This document shows, piece by piece, positions 1 to 8,544 of a stretch of DNA of 38,786 nt. Within the stretch, counting starts at the first letter, position 1. Every line of letters starts with the position of its first letter. The notes under the pieces were generated by a model, which was not told the origin of the DNA, did no database searches, and saw only the letters and a list, made by a program, of their open reading frames with translations. The DNA is taken from assembly GCA_949294665.1 (NCBI GenBank), contig CASFID010000022.1:1-38786 (forward strand), given 5' to 3'. The position numbers and the translations under genes were made by a program. Source of the stretch: an uncultured Eubacteriales bacterium. GTDB lineage: Bacteria; Bacillota; Clostridia; Lachnospirales; Lachnospiraceae.

Positions 1-1370
1 CCGTTCAGCTTGCCCGCCTTTGCAAGCGCCAGTATCTTCTTGCAGTCTGCAAGACCTTCCGCATGCTCGATATTGACCTGCACGTCCGGATAGTATTCGT
101 TAATACATTTCTCAATAGCGGCGGCAACTCCTCCTGCGCATGCGTAGCCTCGTCCGGTTCCTGTCGCGTCATGGAAAGAAGATTCTGCTTCATATGTAGC
201 AAGATCGATTCCCTTTGCGTCGAACATTGCCTGAAGTTCCTCAAAAGTAACGACGAAATCGACATCGCTTCGCACGCTCCGGCGCGAAGCCTCCAGCTTT
301 TTGGAGGCACAGGGGCCGATGAACACAACTTTAGCATCTGGGTGCTTCTGCTTGATCGTTCTCGCAGTCGCCACCATAGGGGTGAGCTCCTGTGAGATCT
401 CGTCGATCACGTCCGGGAAAAATTTCTTCGCAAGCATTGCCCATGAAGGACAGCAGGATGTCAGAAGGAAAGGAAGCTCTCCTGTAACAACCTTGTCCAC
501 ATAGTGGTGCGCCTCGGCGATCGCGCCGATATCAGCGCCCAGAGCTACTTCAAAGACTTCGGAAAATCCAAGTTCCCGAAGCGCCGCCTTGATATTTCTC
601 GGCGTGATGTTATCCCCGAACTGCCCTACAAAAGCAGGCGCGATCTCGGCGATAATCTCCTCTCCTTCCGAGAGAGCTCTTGCCAGCTGGAAAATCTGTG
701 ATTTATCCGAAATTGCTCCGAACGGGCAGCTGACCATACACATTCCGCAGGAAACACATTTGTCATTCTCAATGAACGCACGTCCGTACTTATCCGAAAC
801 AATCGCATTCACGCCGCAGGCCTTTTTACACGGACGTTCTTTCTTTGCAATAGCGTCGTAAGGACATACGGATTTACATTTCCCGCATTTGATGCATTTT
901 TCCTGATCGATGTGGGAACGTCCGTTTACCATGGAGATCGCTCCTCTCGGACAGACCTCCTGACACGGATGTGCAAGACATCCCCTGCACATATTGCTCA
1001 CTTCGTACATATTCTCCTCGCAGCTATCGCAGGCAGACGGGATTACCTGCATAAGCGGGGGCTCATAATACTTTTCAGAGATATTACTTGCCTCCACGCC
1101 TGCTGTCAGATGTACCGGTTTATTCTCCGGACGGAGAGAAAGTCCCATCGCCAGACGCAGCCGCTCTCTTACAATTGCGCGGGAACGGTACGTACTCTCA
1201 CGGTATTTTTCGGTATCGTCATTGACGATCATGTAAGGGATTGCCTCCATATCGTCAAGAAGCGTATCCGCATCCGCCTTAAAGCCCAGCTTTGCGACTT
1301 CAGTAAATACACGTCTGCGGATGTCTCTTACTGTAGTCTGCAGTCCTCTCATATTCATTTCCATTCTCAT
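1..1370 (-). CDS. [FeFe]-hydrogenase-like ferredoxin protein, distal paralog (3' end off window)
   Basis: Iron-sulfur protein with a hydrogenase catalytic domain; about 456 residues are visible and the C-terminus lies beyond the left edge. A helical N-terminal part (1-110) is followed by a Cys cluster (CDSC at 114-117), then several 4Fe-4S ferredoxin motifs (CIKCGKCKSVC near 159-169, CVSCGMCMVSC near 205-215). The H-cluster domain carries the L1 motif TSCCPSW (304-310) and L2 GPCASKK (352-358); the L3 motif would lie off the window. The start is ATG at 1370, preceded by GAGGAGGATT, 14 bases after the stop of the upstream paralog, so the two are co-transcribed. Retention of both L1 cysteines suggests a real H-cluster. 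The L2 form GPCxxKK rather than MPCxxK points away from classical group A enzymes, towards group B or a sensory group. The exact group cannot be assigned by eye. Confidence 0.88.
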   Translation of the reverse strand, partial: MRMEMNMRGLQTTVRDIRRRVFTEVAKLGFKADADTLLDDMEAIPYMIVNDDTEKYRESTYRSRAIVRERLRLAMGLSLRPENKPVHLTAGVEASNISEKYYEPPLMQVIPSACDSCEENMYEVSNMCRGCLAHPCQEVCPRGAISMVNGRSHIDQEKCIKCGKCKSVCPYDAIAKKERPCKKACGVNAIVSDKYGRAFIENDKCVSCGMCMVSCPFGAISDKSQIFQLARALSEGEEIIAEIAPAFVGQFGDNITPRNIKAALRELGFSEVFEVALGADIGAIAEAHHYVDKVVTGELPFLLTSCCPSWAMLAKKFFPDVIDEISQELTPMVATARTIKQKHPDAKVVFIGPCASKKLEASRRSVRSDVDFVVTFEELQAMFDAKGIDLATYEAESSFHDATGTGRGYACAGGVAAAIEKCINEYYPDVQVNIEHAEGLADCKKILALAKAGKLN

Positions 1371-1384
1371 AATCCTCCTCTGTT

Positions 1385-2833
1385 TTATCTGTGCATGGAG
1401 AAAGAATCTTCGTCATAATTACTCAGATTCTTGTAGATTCCTCTGTCGTCTGCCTCTTTGATCAGGGCGTCTCTTGATTTCTTGGCGAGCATCTGATCCT
1501 TGAATGAACTAGGCCCTCCGACACACCCTCCGTCGCATGCCATACCCTCGATAAAGTCTTCCGGAAGCCTTCCGACTTTCATGAGCAGCAACGCCTTCTT
1601 GCATTCTGCGGCTCCGTTTGCCTTGTATACTTTCACGTCGATATCATTTCCGGATTCTTTTAAGCTCTCCTGTACGGCGGCGGCAACTCCTCCGGAATTC
1701 CCGAATCTCTTTCCGAATACGGACGCTTCCTGATATGTATTTTCCACCGGCTCTAAAGCCACGCCTTTTGCGCGCATCATGGCGCGGATCTCGCTGTACG
1801 TCATGGCGTAATCCGCGTTGCCCTCGATCTTCTGATCTGCGATCTCTGACTTCTTTGCAAGGCAGGGCCCGATAAATACAGTTACTGCCTCAGGATCTTT
1901 TGCCTTGATCAAACGTGAAACCGCACACATCGGGGATACCGTTGTAGAAACTGCGTCATTTAGTTCCGGGTAGTGTTTACGCACCATATTGACAAAGCCC
2001 GGACAGCAGGACGTCACCTTTTTCCTGCCCTCCTGATATGCCTCGCGCCACTCTTCCGCCTCATATTTTGCAGTCAGGTCTCCGCCTAAGCCCACTTCCA
2101 CAAACTCTGTGAAGCCAAGTTCTTTCATAGCCTTTCTCCAGCTGGCCATTGTGATGTCCGGCCCGAACTGCCCTTCTGTAGCCGGAGCCAGCATTGCATA
2201 GACGTGTTTTCCTGAGCGGATTGCTTTAATGACATCCACGATCCATGTCCTGGAACCGATCGCACCGAACGGACAGCTGTGGATACATTTTCCGCAGCGG
2301 ATACATTTTTCTTCATCGATCACGGAAATGCCATACTCGTCGTATGAAATAGCGTCTACAGGACAGCTGAATTTACACGGCCTCTGAAGATGGGCGATAG
2401 CGTTATATGGACAGGCATCGGCGCATTTGCCGCACTCTTTACATTTGGAAGGATCAATATGCGAGCGATGGCGCCCGGCCTCGATCGCGCCGAACTTACA
2501 GGCATTGATACATGCTTTTCCCAGACAGTTCTGGCAGTTCTCTGTTACCGTATAACTGGAGATCGGGCAGTCCTCGCAGGCAGAATTAATAACCTGGATA
2601 ACGTTTCCGTCTTCCTTCACACCGGGCGCTTTGCCCTCGGCAAGGCGTACGCGCTGCCGGATAATCTCTCTCTCTTTATAAATACAGCAGCGGAACTGCG
2701 GTGTAGGTCCCGGGATCAGTTTATACGGGATATCATCTTTGCGCTCCTCCAGTTCACCGGCAAAAGCCAGCCTCGCTACTTCTTCCAGCACCGCATGTTT
2801 GATTTTGATTACATTTGCATCTGCGTACCTCAA
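1385..2833 (-). CDS. [FeFe]-hydrogenase-like ferredoxin protein, proximal paralog
   Basis: Complete 482-residue paralog of the next gene. An N-terminal helical region is followed by a Cys-rich segment (C86, C89, C100, C103, C108, C112), ferredoxin motifs near 131-141 and 177-187, and the H-cluster domain: L1 TSCCPGF (274-280), L2 GPCLAKK (322-328) and L3 with C433 and C437 (MACDGGCVGG). All four expected H-cluster cysteines are present. There is no fused NADH-binding module and no C-terminal PAS domain. Translation starts at a TTG: a GGAGG sits nine bases upstream and no in-frame ATG lies near. It should reduce protons or oxidise/sense H2 using ferredoxin electrons in the cytoplasm. The group B type found in gut clostridia is my best guess, with a sensory role as the alternative. 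Confidence 0.9.
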   Translation of the reverse strand: MRYADANVIKIKHAVLEEVARLAFAGELEERKDDIPYKLIPGPTPQFRCCIYKEREIIRQRVRLAEGKAPGVKEDGNVIQVINSACEDCPISSYTVTENCQNCLGKACINACKFGAIEAGRHRSHIDPSKCKECGKCADACPYNAIAHLQRPCKFSCPVDAISYDEYGISVIDEEKCIRCGKCIHSCPFGAIGSRTWIVDVIKAIRSGKHVYAMLAPATEGQFGPDITMASWRKAMKELGFTEFVEVGLGGDLTAKYEAEEWREAYQEGRKKVTSCCPGFVNMVRKHYPELNDAVSTTVSPMCAVSRLIKAKDPEAVTVFIGPCLAKKSEIADQKIEGNADYAMTYSEIRAMMRAKGVALEPVENTYQEASVFGKRFGNSGGVAAAVQESLKESGNDIDVKVYKANGAAECKKALLLMKVGRLPEDFIEGMACDGGCVGGPSSFKDQMLAKKSRDALIKEADDRGIYKNLSNYDEDSFSMHR

Positions 2834-2866
2834 AAGTTTTTTCCTCCATAACTATAAATTTTAACG

Positions 2867-2887
2867 TTACAAAGTACGGTTGCACAT
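2867..2887 (-). other. possible six-codon leader ORF before the hydrogenase pair
   Basis: In the 156-base gap between metH and the hydrogenase pair, the minus strand has AAGGAG close upstream of ATG, then a six-codon frame (MCNRTL) ending in TAA, 33 bases before the TTG start of the hydrogenase. This could be a translated leader or chance. No convincing sigma-A promoter was found here; TATATT near 2900 has a poor -35. Confidence 0.2.
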
Positions 2888-2989
2888 ACTCTCCTTCCAT
2901 TAATATACCAAGTAAATGACATTTTTCCCAGTGGTTTTTTTAACAGGCGCTGTATTAATTGACGTACAAAACACAGGAGGTATCTCAGT

Positions 2990-5392
2990 TTATTTCCCGC
3001 TCTCGAAAAGCTCCTGTGCATAGCGTACGGACTGCATCGCATCTTTGCCGTAAAAATCTGCTCCTATCATATCCGCATAATCCTGATTGAGCACAGCTCC
3101 GCCCACCATTACTTTACACCATGGAGCTTTTTCCCTGAGCATATGTATCGTATCTTCCATACTGACAACCGTTGTCGTCATCAGGGCGCTCAGGCCTGCA
3201 AGCCGGATTTTCTTTTTTACAACAATGTCGGCGATCTGTTCTGCCGGTACGTCTTTTCCAAGATCGATCACGTCAAAACTGTAATTCTCAAGCAGCACCT
3301 TGACAATGTTCTTGCCGATATCATGGATATCACCTTTCACTGTAGCAAGTACGACTGTACCGATTTTTTCCTGCACTTCACCACTCTTGTCCATCCTGTC
3401 TTTCAGTATTGCAAATGCACTCTTGGCTGCCTCTGCGCTCATGAGAAGCTGGGGCAGAAAGACAGTTCCTTTTTCAAATCCGTCTCCAACACAGTTCAGA
3501 GCGGGAATAAGCTCCGTATTGATAATGTCCAGCGGATCCTGCGTCTCAGAGAGTTCTGCCGTAATCGAGGCCGCATCCTCTTTCAGACCTTTTTCTATGG
3601 ATTCTTTCAGGCTGTTCCTCCCGCTGCGTTCTGCCGCCGGAGCAGTTCCGGAAGCAGGAGTCTGCATACTGCCGTAATGTCCGATATAACACTCACAGTT
3701 AGCATCCAGGCCCATAAGCGCATGATACGCATACCATGCTTTCATCATATCCTCCGATAAAGGATTGATGATCCCTGCGCTGAGGCCGTTCATCATCGCC
3801 ATTGTGTAGAACGCCGCATTGATTACGGGACGCGACGGAAGTCCGAATGATATATTAGACACCCCGAGAACGGTTTTTACACCGACTTCATCCCTCAGAC
3901 GGCGGAGTGTTTCCAGCGTAACCTTTGCTCCATCCGGTTCTGAACTGATCGTCATTGCAAGCGCGTCGATGACGATATCTTTCTTCCGGATTCCGTACTT
4001 TGCCGCCTCTTCAATGATCCTGCGCGCGATCTGTACCCTTCCTTTTGCATCATCCGGAATCCCGTTCTCATCCAGTGTAAGTCCGATGACCACACCGCCG
4101 TAATGGCGGATCAGAGGGAAGACTTTGTCCATAGATTCCTGCTTGCCGCTGACCGAATTGACCATAGCCTTTCCGTTATAAATACGCAAAGCCTGTTCCA
4201 TTGCTTCTGAATCTACAGTATCGATCTGGAGAGGAATATTTACTACGCTCTGCAGCTCCTGCACAGTTTCCTTCATCATAGCCGGCTCGTCGATATCCGG
4301 AAGACCTACATTTACATCGAGAATATGGGCGCCATTATCCTGCTGTGCGATCCCCTCGCGCAGGATATAATCCAGATCATGTTCTTTTAACGCCTGTTTG
4401 AACTTTTTCTTTCCGGTAGGATTGATCCTCTCGCCGATGATCTTGGAACCATCTCCCAGCATAACCCCCTGTCCGTAGGAAGAAACGATCGTGTAATCCT
4501 TTTCTTCCGGTCTGCTGACTTTCGTATTCCTGCATCTTTGAACAGCCGCTCTGATATGTTCCGGAGTGGTGCCGCAGCATCCTCCGATCAGACAGGCTCC
4601 CATCGAAACAATCTGCTCCATATATCCGGCAAATTCTTCCGGAGATACATCATAACATGTCTTTCCGTCTTTCTGTTTCGGAAGTCCTGCATTTGGTTTG
4701 ACGATAATCGGAAGAGAAGAATATCTTACATACTCTTCCAGCACAGGCATCATCTGTTCCGGTCCCATACCGCAGTTAATGCCCAGCGCATCCACCCGCA
4801 GGCCTTCAAGGAGCGCAATGACAGAAGGCACGTCGGCCCCGGTAAGCAGCTTTCTGCGTTCATCATAGATAGCAGTTGCAAAAACAGGCAGCGATGTATT
4901 CTCTTTCGCTGCCAGCACGGCTGCTTTTAGTTCATAGGTATCGCTCATCGTTTCAATATGGATTATATCGGCGCCTGCCTCTTCTCCCCATACCGCCACT
5001 TCGCGAAATGCTTCATATGCCGACTCGAACTCCAGGTCTCCCATAGGAGACAGGAGTTTCCCTGTCGGTCCGATATCAAGCGCCGTATATACAGGGCGGT
5101 CTGCGCCGGCCTCTCTGATCGCCGCTTTCACATGAGAAACCGCCGTCTTTACGATTTCTTCAAGAGAGCAGCCCTCATCATGGAATTTCAGAGCATTTGC
5201 CCCGAATGTATTCGTCAGGATGATATCGCTTCCTGCTTCGATATATCTTCTGTGTATCTCCCGGATCATATCCGAATGTGTTATATTCCACGTCTCAGGG
5301 AGTTCCCCGGGAGCCAGCCCCTTCTCCTGCAGAAGAGTTCCCATTCCTCCGTCAAAATAAAGCAGTTCTTTTCCCAAGCGTTCTCTTATCAT
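2990..5392 (-). CDS. metH: cobalamin-dependent methionine synthase lacking the reactivation domain
   Basis: Transfers the methyl group of 5-methyl-THF to homocysteine through a corrinoid cofactor. The 800 residues contain an N-terminal homocysteine methyltransferase barrel (1-290; zinc ligands C207, C272 and C273), a pterin-binding barrel (about 320-570, with GERINPTG at its start), and a helical cap plus cobalamin Rossmann domain (about 630-800). The B12 lower-ligand motif DIHDIG begins at residue 688, with His690. The roughly 330-residue AdoMet-binding reactivation domain of E. coli-type MetH is absent; the protein ends just after the cobalamin domain. The separate upstream protein at 5445-6086 supplies that domain. 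The ATG at 5392 is preferred over an in-frame start at 5443 because GGAAAGGAAG lies just before it and the protein then begins at the conserved N-terminus. Confidence 0.95.
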   Translation of the reverse strand: MIRERLGKELLYFDGGMGTLLQEKGLAPGELPETWNITHSDMIREIHRRYIEAGSDIILTNTFGANALKFHDEGCSLEEIVKTAVSHVKAAIREAGADRPVYTALDIGPTGKLLSPMGDLEFESAYEAFREVAVWGEEAGADIIHIETMSDTYELKAAVLAAKENTSLPVFATAIYDERRKLLTGADVPSVIALLEGLRVDALGINCGMGPEQMMPVLEEYVRYSSLPIIVKPNAGLPKQKDGKTCYDVSPEEFAGYMEQIVSMGACLIGGCCGTTPEHIRAAVQRCRNTKVSRPEEKDYTIVSSYGQGVMLGDGSKIIGERINPTGKKKFKQALKEHDLDYILREGIAQQDNGAHILDVNVGLPDIDEPAMMKETVQELQSVVNIPLQIDTVDSEAMEQALRIYNGKAMVNSVSGKQESMDKVFPLIRHYGGVVIGLTLDENGIPDDAKGRVQIARRIIEEAAKYGIRKKDIVIDALAMTISSEPDGAKVTLETLRRLRDEVGVKTVLGVSNISFGLPSRPVINAAFYTMAMMNGLSAGIINPLSEDMMKAWYAYHALMGLDANCECYIGHYGSMQTPASGTAPAAERSGRNSLKESIEKGLKEDAASITAELSETQDPLDIINTELIPALNCVGDGFEKGTVFLPQLLMSAEAAKSAFAILKDRMDKSGEVQEKIGTVVLATVKGDIHDIGKNIVKVLLENYSFDVIDLGKDVPAEQIADIVVKKKIRLAGLSALMTTTVVSMEDTIHMLREKAPWCKVMVGGAVLNQDYADMIGADFYGKDAMQSVRYAQELFESGK

Positions 5393-5444
5393 ATGTCTTC
5401 CTTTCCACTCTGTTCTGTCGTGTCTGTCTCTACCTGTTCTCAAG

Positions 5445-6086
5445 TCATCTGCGGTACTGACAATCCGTCTTGCCGCAGGACTCGCAGCCCTCCAGCGGGC
5501 ACTCTCTTCTGACCGGGCTCGCCCCGATCAGAGCCGTCACGGATTTGGTAGGTGTCATCATATAGCCGTCTGTCATAGAAAGGCCGATTGCTTTCGCACA
5601 GTCAAGGATCCTCATGATCGGCTCCTGATAATGAATATCGAAATCTCCGTATCCCGGGCTGAACCGGGGCCTGAGATAAAGGCCTTCCTTCTCCAGTTCA
5701 GCCCCTACTTCTTTCTGCAGGCTGTCACAGTATTCTTCCAGCAAGGCCGCCGCACATGCCTGAAGAATGACGGCCCTGCTCATATCCGTGATGGAGACGC
5801 GGCGTATCAGATGATCCACGCCGATCCCCAGCGTTGCGCCAAAAAGGACAAGTTTCACACATCCTTTTAAGTTCCTTGCAAGACTTTTACTTTCCAGTTT
5901 CATATTGGCCGCTGTGATTGTGCCGTCTTCATCCTGCGTCATATCAAAAATGCGGCAGATGGACCGCGGATCTGCTGCTCTCTCAAGCTCTTTAAATGAT
6001 TCTCTGATCATCTCGCAGGTCCGCTCATCTGCCGTATTATTTCCATATCCCAGGTATCGGACGGCTTCTTTCATCCGTCTGTTCAC
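5445..6086 (-). CDS. stand-alone methionine synthase reactivation (activation-domain) protein
   Basis: A 213-residue protein matching a split MetH activation domain. It should bind AdoMet and, with an electron donor, return oxidised cob(II)alamin MetH to methylcobalamin. Visible signatures are R-F-S-P-G-Y-G-D (141-148), equivalent to the AdoMet-binding RxxPGY loop, and TPTKSVTALIG (178-188). An independent subunit of this kind is known from Thermotoga maritima (TM0269, partner of TM0268). The protein ends in a short Cys-rich tail, C196, C201, C204 and C209 (Cx4Cx2Cx4C), which classical activation domains lack and which might hold a metal or Fe-S cluster. The start is GTG at 6086 with GAGGAGA seven bases upstream; an ATG at 6074 is the alternative. 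It lies 13 bases after metF and 52 before metH. Confidence 0.88.
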   Translation of the reverse strand: MNRRMKEAVRYLGYGNNTADERTCEMIRESFKELERAADPRSICRIFDMTQDEDGTITAANMKLESKSLARNLKGCVKLVLFGATLGIGVDHLIRRVSITDMSRAVILQACAAALLEEYCDSLQKEVGAELEKEGLYLRPRFSPGYGDFDIHYQEPIMRILDCAKAIGLSMTDGYMMTPTKSVTALIGASPVRRECPLEGCESCGKTDCQYRR

Positions 6087-6099
6087 TGTTATCTCTCCT

Positions 6100-6969
6100 C
6101 TAAGCCCTGATAATCTCCGACAAGTTACTCATGATCGCCGCGGCAACATCCGGCTTGTTCATCGAATAAATATGTATATTTTTCACGCCATTCGCCAGAA
6201 GATCTATGATCTGATCTGTCGCATAGGCGATACCCGCCTGTTTCATAGCCGCCGGCGAACTGCCGAACCGGTCAAGGATTGAGAGAAATCTGCGCGGGAA
6301 CACGGTCCCCGAAAGTTCCACACTCTTCTTCATCTGAGACGCGCTCGTGATCGGCATGATACCCGGAAGCACCGGGACCGTAATACCGGCCTCCCGTATC
6401 CGATAAAGGAAATTATAATGGATGTCGTTGTCAAAAAACATCTGCGTTGTAAGGAAATCCACACCGCTGTCCACTTTTTGTTTCAGATAGCGGATATCGT
6501 CCTCTTTGTGCTCGTTCTCCACATGTCCCTCGGGATAACATGCCGCTCCGATACAGAAATCCCCATGTTTTCTGATCTCCCCGATCAGTTCACTTGCATA
6601 GCGGAATCTGTCGTTTGAAGGAAACTGTATTCCCTCCGGAATGTCCCCTCTAAGAGCAAGGATATTCTCGATCCCGAGTCTTTTTAAATTCTCGATCACC
6701 TGACGAACTTCTTCTTTCGTAGATGAAGCGCATGTAAGATGTGCGAGACTTAAGACATGCAGGTCGTCCTTGATGTGAGACGCGATCCTCGCGGTATTCT
6801 TGCTCGTTCCGCCTCCCGCCCCGTAGGTCACGCTGATAAACGCGGGGTTCAGTTTTGCGATCTCGTCCGTAGCTGACGCCACTTTATCGTATCCCTCGTC
6901 CGTCTTGGGCGGAAATACCTCAAAAGAAATGTTTATCTTGTTTTCGTTCAGTCTGTCAATTATCTTCAT
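6100..6969 (-). CDS. metF: methylenetetrahydrofolate reductase
   Basis: Flavoprotein reducing 5,10-methylene-THF to 5-methyl-THF, the methyl donor for MetH. The 289 residues span a single TIM barrel of the usual bacterial length. Recognisable elements are SFEVFPPKTDEG near the N-terminus (with the catalytic Glu of this family), SVTYGAGGGTS (about 47-57), LALRGDIP, and TQMFFDND in the second half. The start is ATG at 6969 with AGGAG about twelve bases upstream. It is the first methyl-transfer gene, 27 bases after the glgA stop, so transcription may continue from glgA. No SAM riboswitch or T-box fits in that gap. Confidence 0.96.
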   Translation of the reverse strand: MKIIDRLNENKINISFEVFPPKTDEGYDKVASATDEIAKLNPAFISVTYGAGGGTSKNTARIASHIKDDLHVLSLAHLTCASSTKEEVRQVIENLKRLGIENILALRGDIPEGIQFPSNDRFRYASELIGEIRKHGDFCIGAACYPEGHVENEHKEDDIRYLKQKVDSGVDFLTTQMFFDNDIHYNFLYRIREAGITVPVLPGIMPITSASQMKKSVELSGTVFPRRFLSILDRFGSSPAAMKQAGIAYATDQIIDLLANGVKNIHIYSMNKPDVAAAIMSNLSEIIRA

Positions 6970-6996
6970 GTAGTAAATATACTCCTGTTCTGCCTT

Positions 6997-8445
6997 CTAT
7001 TCTCCGATCAGACTTCTGTAGAGCTGCTCATACTGTTTCGCCGAATTCTTCCAGGAAAAATCCTGGCTCATAGCGCGCTCTACGATCTTATTCCAGTCTC
7101 TCTTCTTGTCATAATAGATCCTCTCCGCATAGCGGACTGTGTTCAGCATTTCATGTGCGTTATAATTACAGAAACTAAAGCCCGTTCCCGTCTTCTCATA
7201 CTCATTGTACGCCTCTACCGTATCTTTGAGTCCCCCCGTCTCCCGCACGATCGGGATCGTGCCGTAGCGCAGACTCATAAGCTGGCTCAGGCCGCACGGT
7301 TCAAACAGAGACGGCATAAGGAAAGAATCGCACGATGCGTATATCCTGTGAGACAGTTCGTCTGAATAGTAGATATTCGCCGATACTTTTCCTGAATACT
7401 TCCATGCGAAATGACGGAACATATTCTCATATTTCACATCCCCTGTTCCGAGCACTACGATCTGCACCGCATCCTGGCACAGTTCATCCATGACATAGTC
7501 TACCAGATCGAACCCCTTCTGATCCGTCAGACGCGACACCATGCCGATCAGCATCACCTTCGGATCCCTGTCAAGTCCCAGTTCTTCCTGGAGAGACGTC
7601 TTGTTCAACGGCTTATTCCGCCTGAAATTACTGATCGAAAAATTCTTTGCGATCCTGTGGTCCGTCTCGGGATTCCAGTCGTCATAATCAAGCCCGTTCA
7701 CAATACCGCAGAGGTCGCCCGAACGTGCGGACATCAGGCCGTCAAGTCCCTCGCCGTAGAACGGGGTTTTGATCTCCTCGGCATAACTTCCGCTGACGGT
7801 TGTGACCTTATCCGCATAAACGATACCGCCTTTTAACAGGTTGGCGTCCCTGTAGGCTTCCATCTTATCCGGGACAAAGTAATACTCCGGCAGTCCGGTG
7901 ATCCCTCTGACCGTCTTCGTATCCCACACGCCCTGGAACTTCAGGTTATGTATCGTCATGATCGTCTTGATCCCGCGGTAATATTCTCCCAGATATCTGA
8001 AATTATCCAGATATACCGGAATCAGTCCCGTCTGCCAGTCATGACAGTGGATGAGGTCCGGTCTGAATCCGATCACCGGCAGAATGCTCAGGACCGCCTT
8101 TGAGAAGAAAGCAAATTTCTCGATCCCCCATTTCGGATCTCCGTCATACGGTGCAAATCCGCTGAAATAATGCTCATTGTCAATGAAGTAAAACGTGATA
8201 TCATTAAGTACGGTTTTCAGCACGCCCACATACTGATTCTGTCCGGCAATATCCATGTAGAAATGGGTAACGTACTCCATCCTGTCCTTCCATTCCTGCT
8301 TCATGCAGGTGTATTTCGGGATCACTACACGGACATCGTACTTTTCCCTGTCAAACTCTTTCGGAAGTGAACCTACAACATCAGCGAGTCCTCCTGTCTT
8401 GATAAAGGGGACACACTCAGACGCAGCAAACAAAATGTTCTTCAT
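6997..8445 (-). CDS. glgA: glycogen synthase (ADP-glucose type, GT5)
   Basis: Extends alpha-1,4-glucan chains from ADP-glucose for glycogen storage. The 482-residue GT-B protein begins with the Rossmann fold carrying the ADP-glucose-binding K16-TGGLADV motif. The C-terminal domain has the retaining GT motif EPCGLSQLMSLRYG with Glu382 and the RETGGLKDTV loop. Length is typical of the family. The start at ATG 8445 is chosen because GGAGG lies eight bases upstream; in-frame starts at 8460 and 8487 would begin in or before that ribosome-binding site and extend past the conserved N-terminus. It has its own promoter at 8501-8528. No other glg gene is in the window; metF follows directly. Confidence 0.96.
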   Translation of the reverse strand: MKNILFAASECVPFIKTGGLADVVGSLPKEFDREKYDVRVVIPKYTCMKQEWKDRMEYVTHFYMDIAGQNQYVGVLKTVLNDITFYFIDNEHYFSGFAPYDGDPKWGIEKFAFFSKAVLSILPVIGFRPDLIHCHDWQTGLIPVYLDNFRYLGEYYRGIKTIMTIHNLKFQGVWDTKTVRGITGLPEYYFVPDKMEAYRDANLLKGGIVYADKVTTVSGSYAEEIKTPFYGEGLDGLMSARSGDLCGIVNGLDYDDWNPETDHRIAKNFSISNFRRNKPLNKTSLQEELGLDRDPKVMLIGMVSRLTDQKGFDLVDYVMDELCQDAVQIVVLGTGDVKYENMFRHFAWKYSGKVSANIYYSDELSHRIYASCDSFLMPSLFEPCGLSQLMSLRYGTIPIVRETGGLKDTVEAYNEYEKTGTGFSFCNYNAHEMLNTVRYAERIYYDKKRDWNKIVERAMSQDFSWKNSAKQYEQLYRSLIGE

Positions 8446-8500
8446 ATTACGATCCTCCATTTTCTGCCTTCTCGGGATAAAAGGCATCTTATCACTTGCT

Positions 8501-8528
8501 ATTATACCCCATTCCCCCGATATTGCAA
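8501..8528 (-). promoter_or_regulatory. sigma-A promoter for glgA
   Basis: On the minus strand TTGCAA (8523-8528) is followed after 16 bases by a perfect TATAAT (8501-8506), leaving a leader of about 50 bases before the glgA ATG. It lies in the gap after the spo0A stop. Confidence 0.8.
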
Positions 8529-8544
8529 AGGATTTTATCTCTTT

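Noticed and set aside
2855-2880. Possible Rex operator before the hydrogenase pair (TTTGTAACGTTAAAATTT on the minus strand)
   Set aside because: Only one half resembles TTGTTAAnnnnTTAACAA and the other half does not match; not enough to call.
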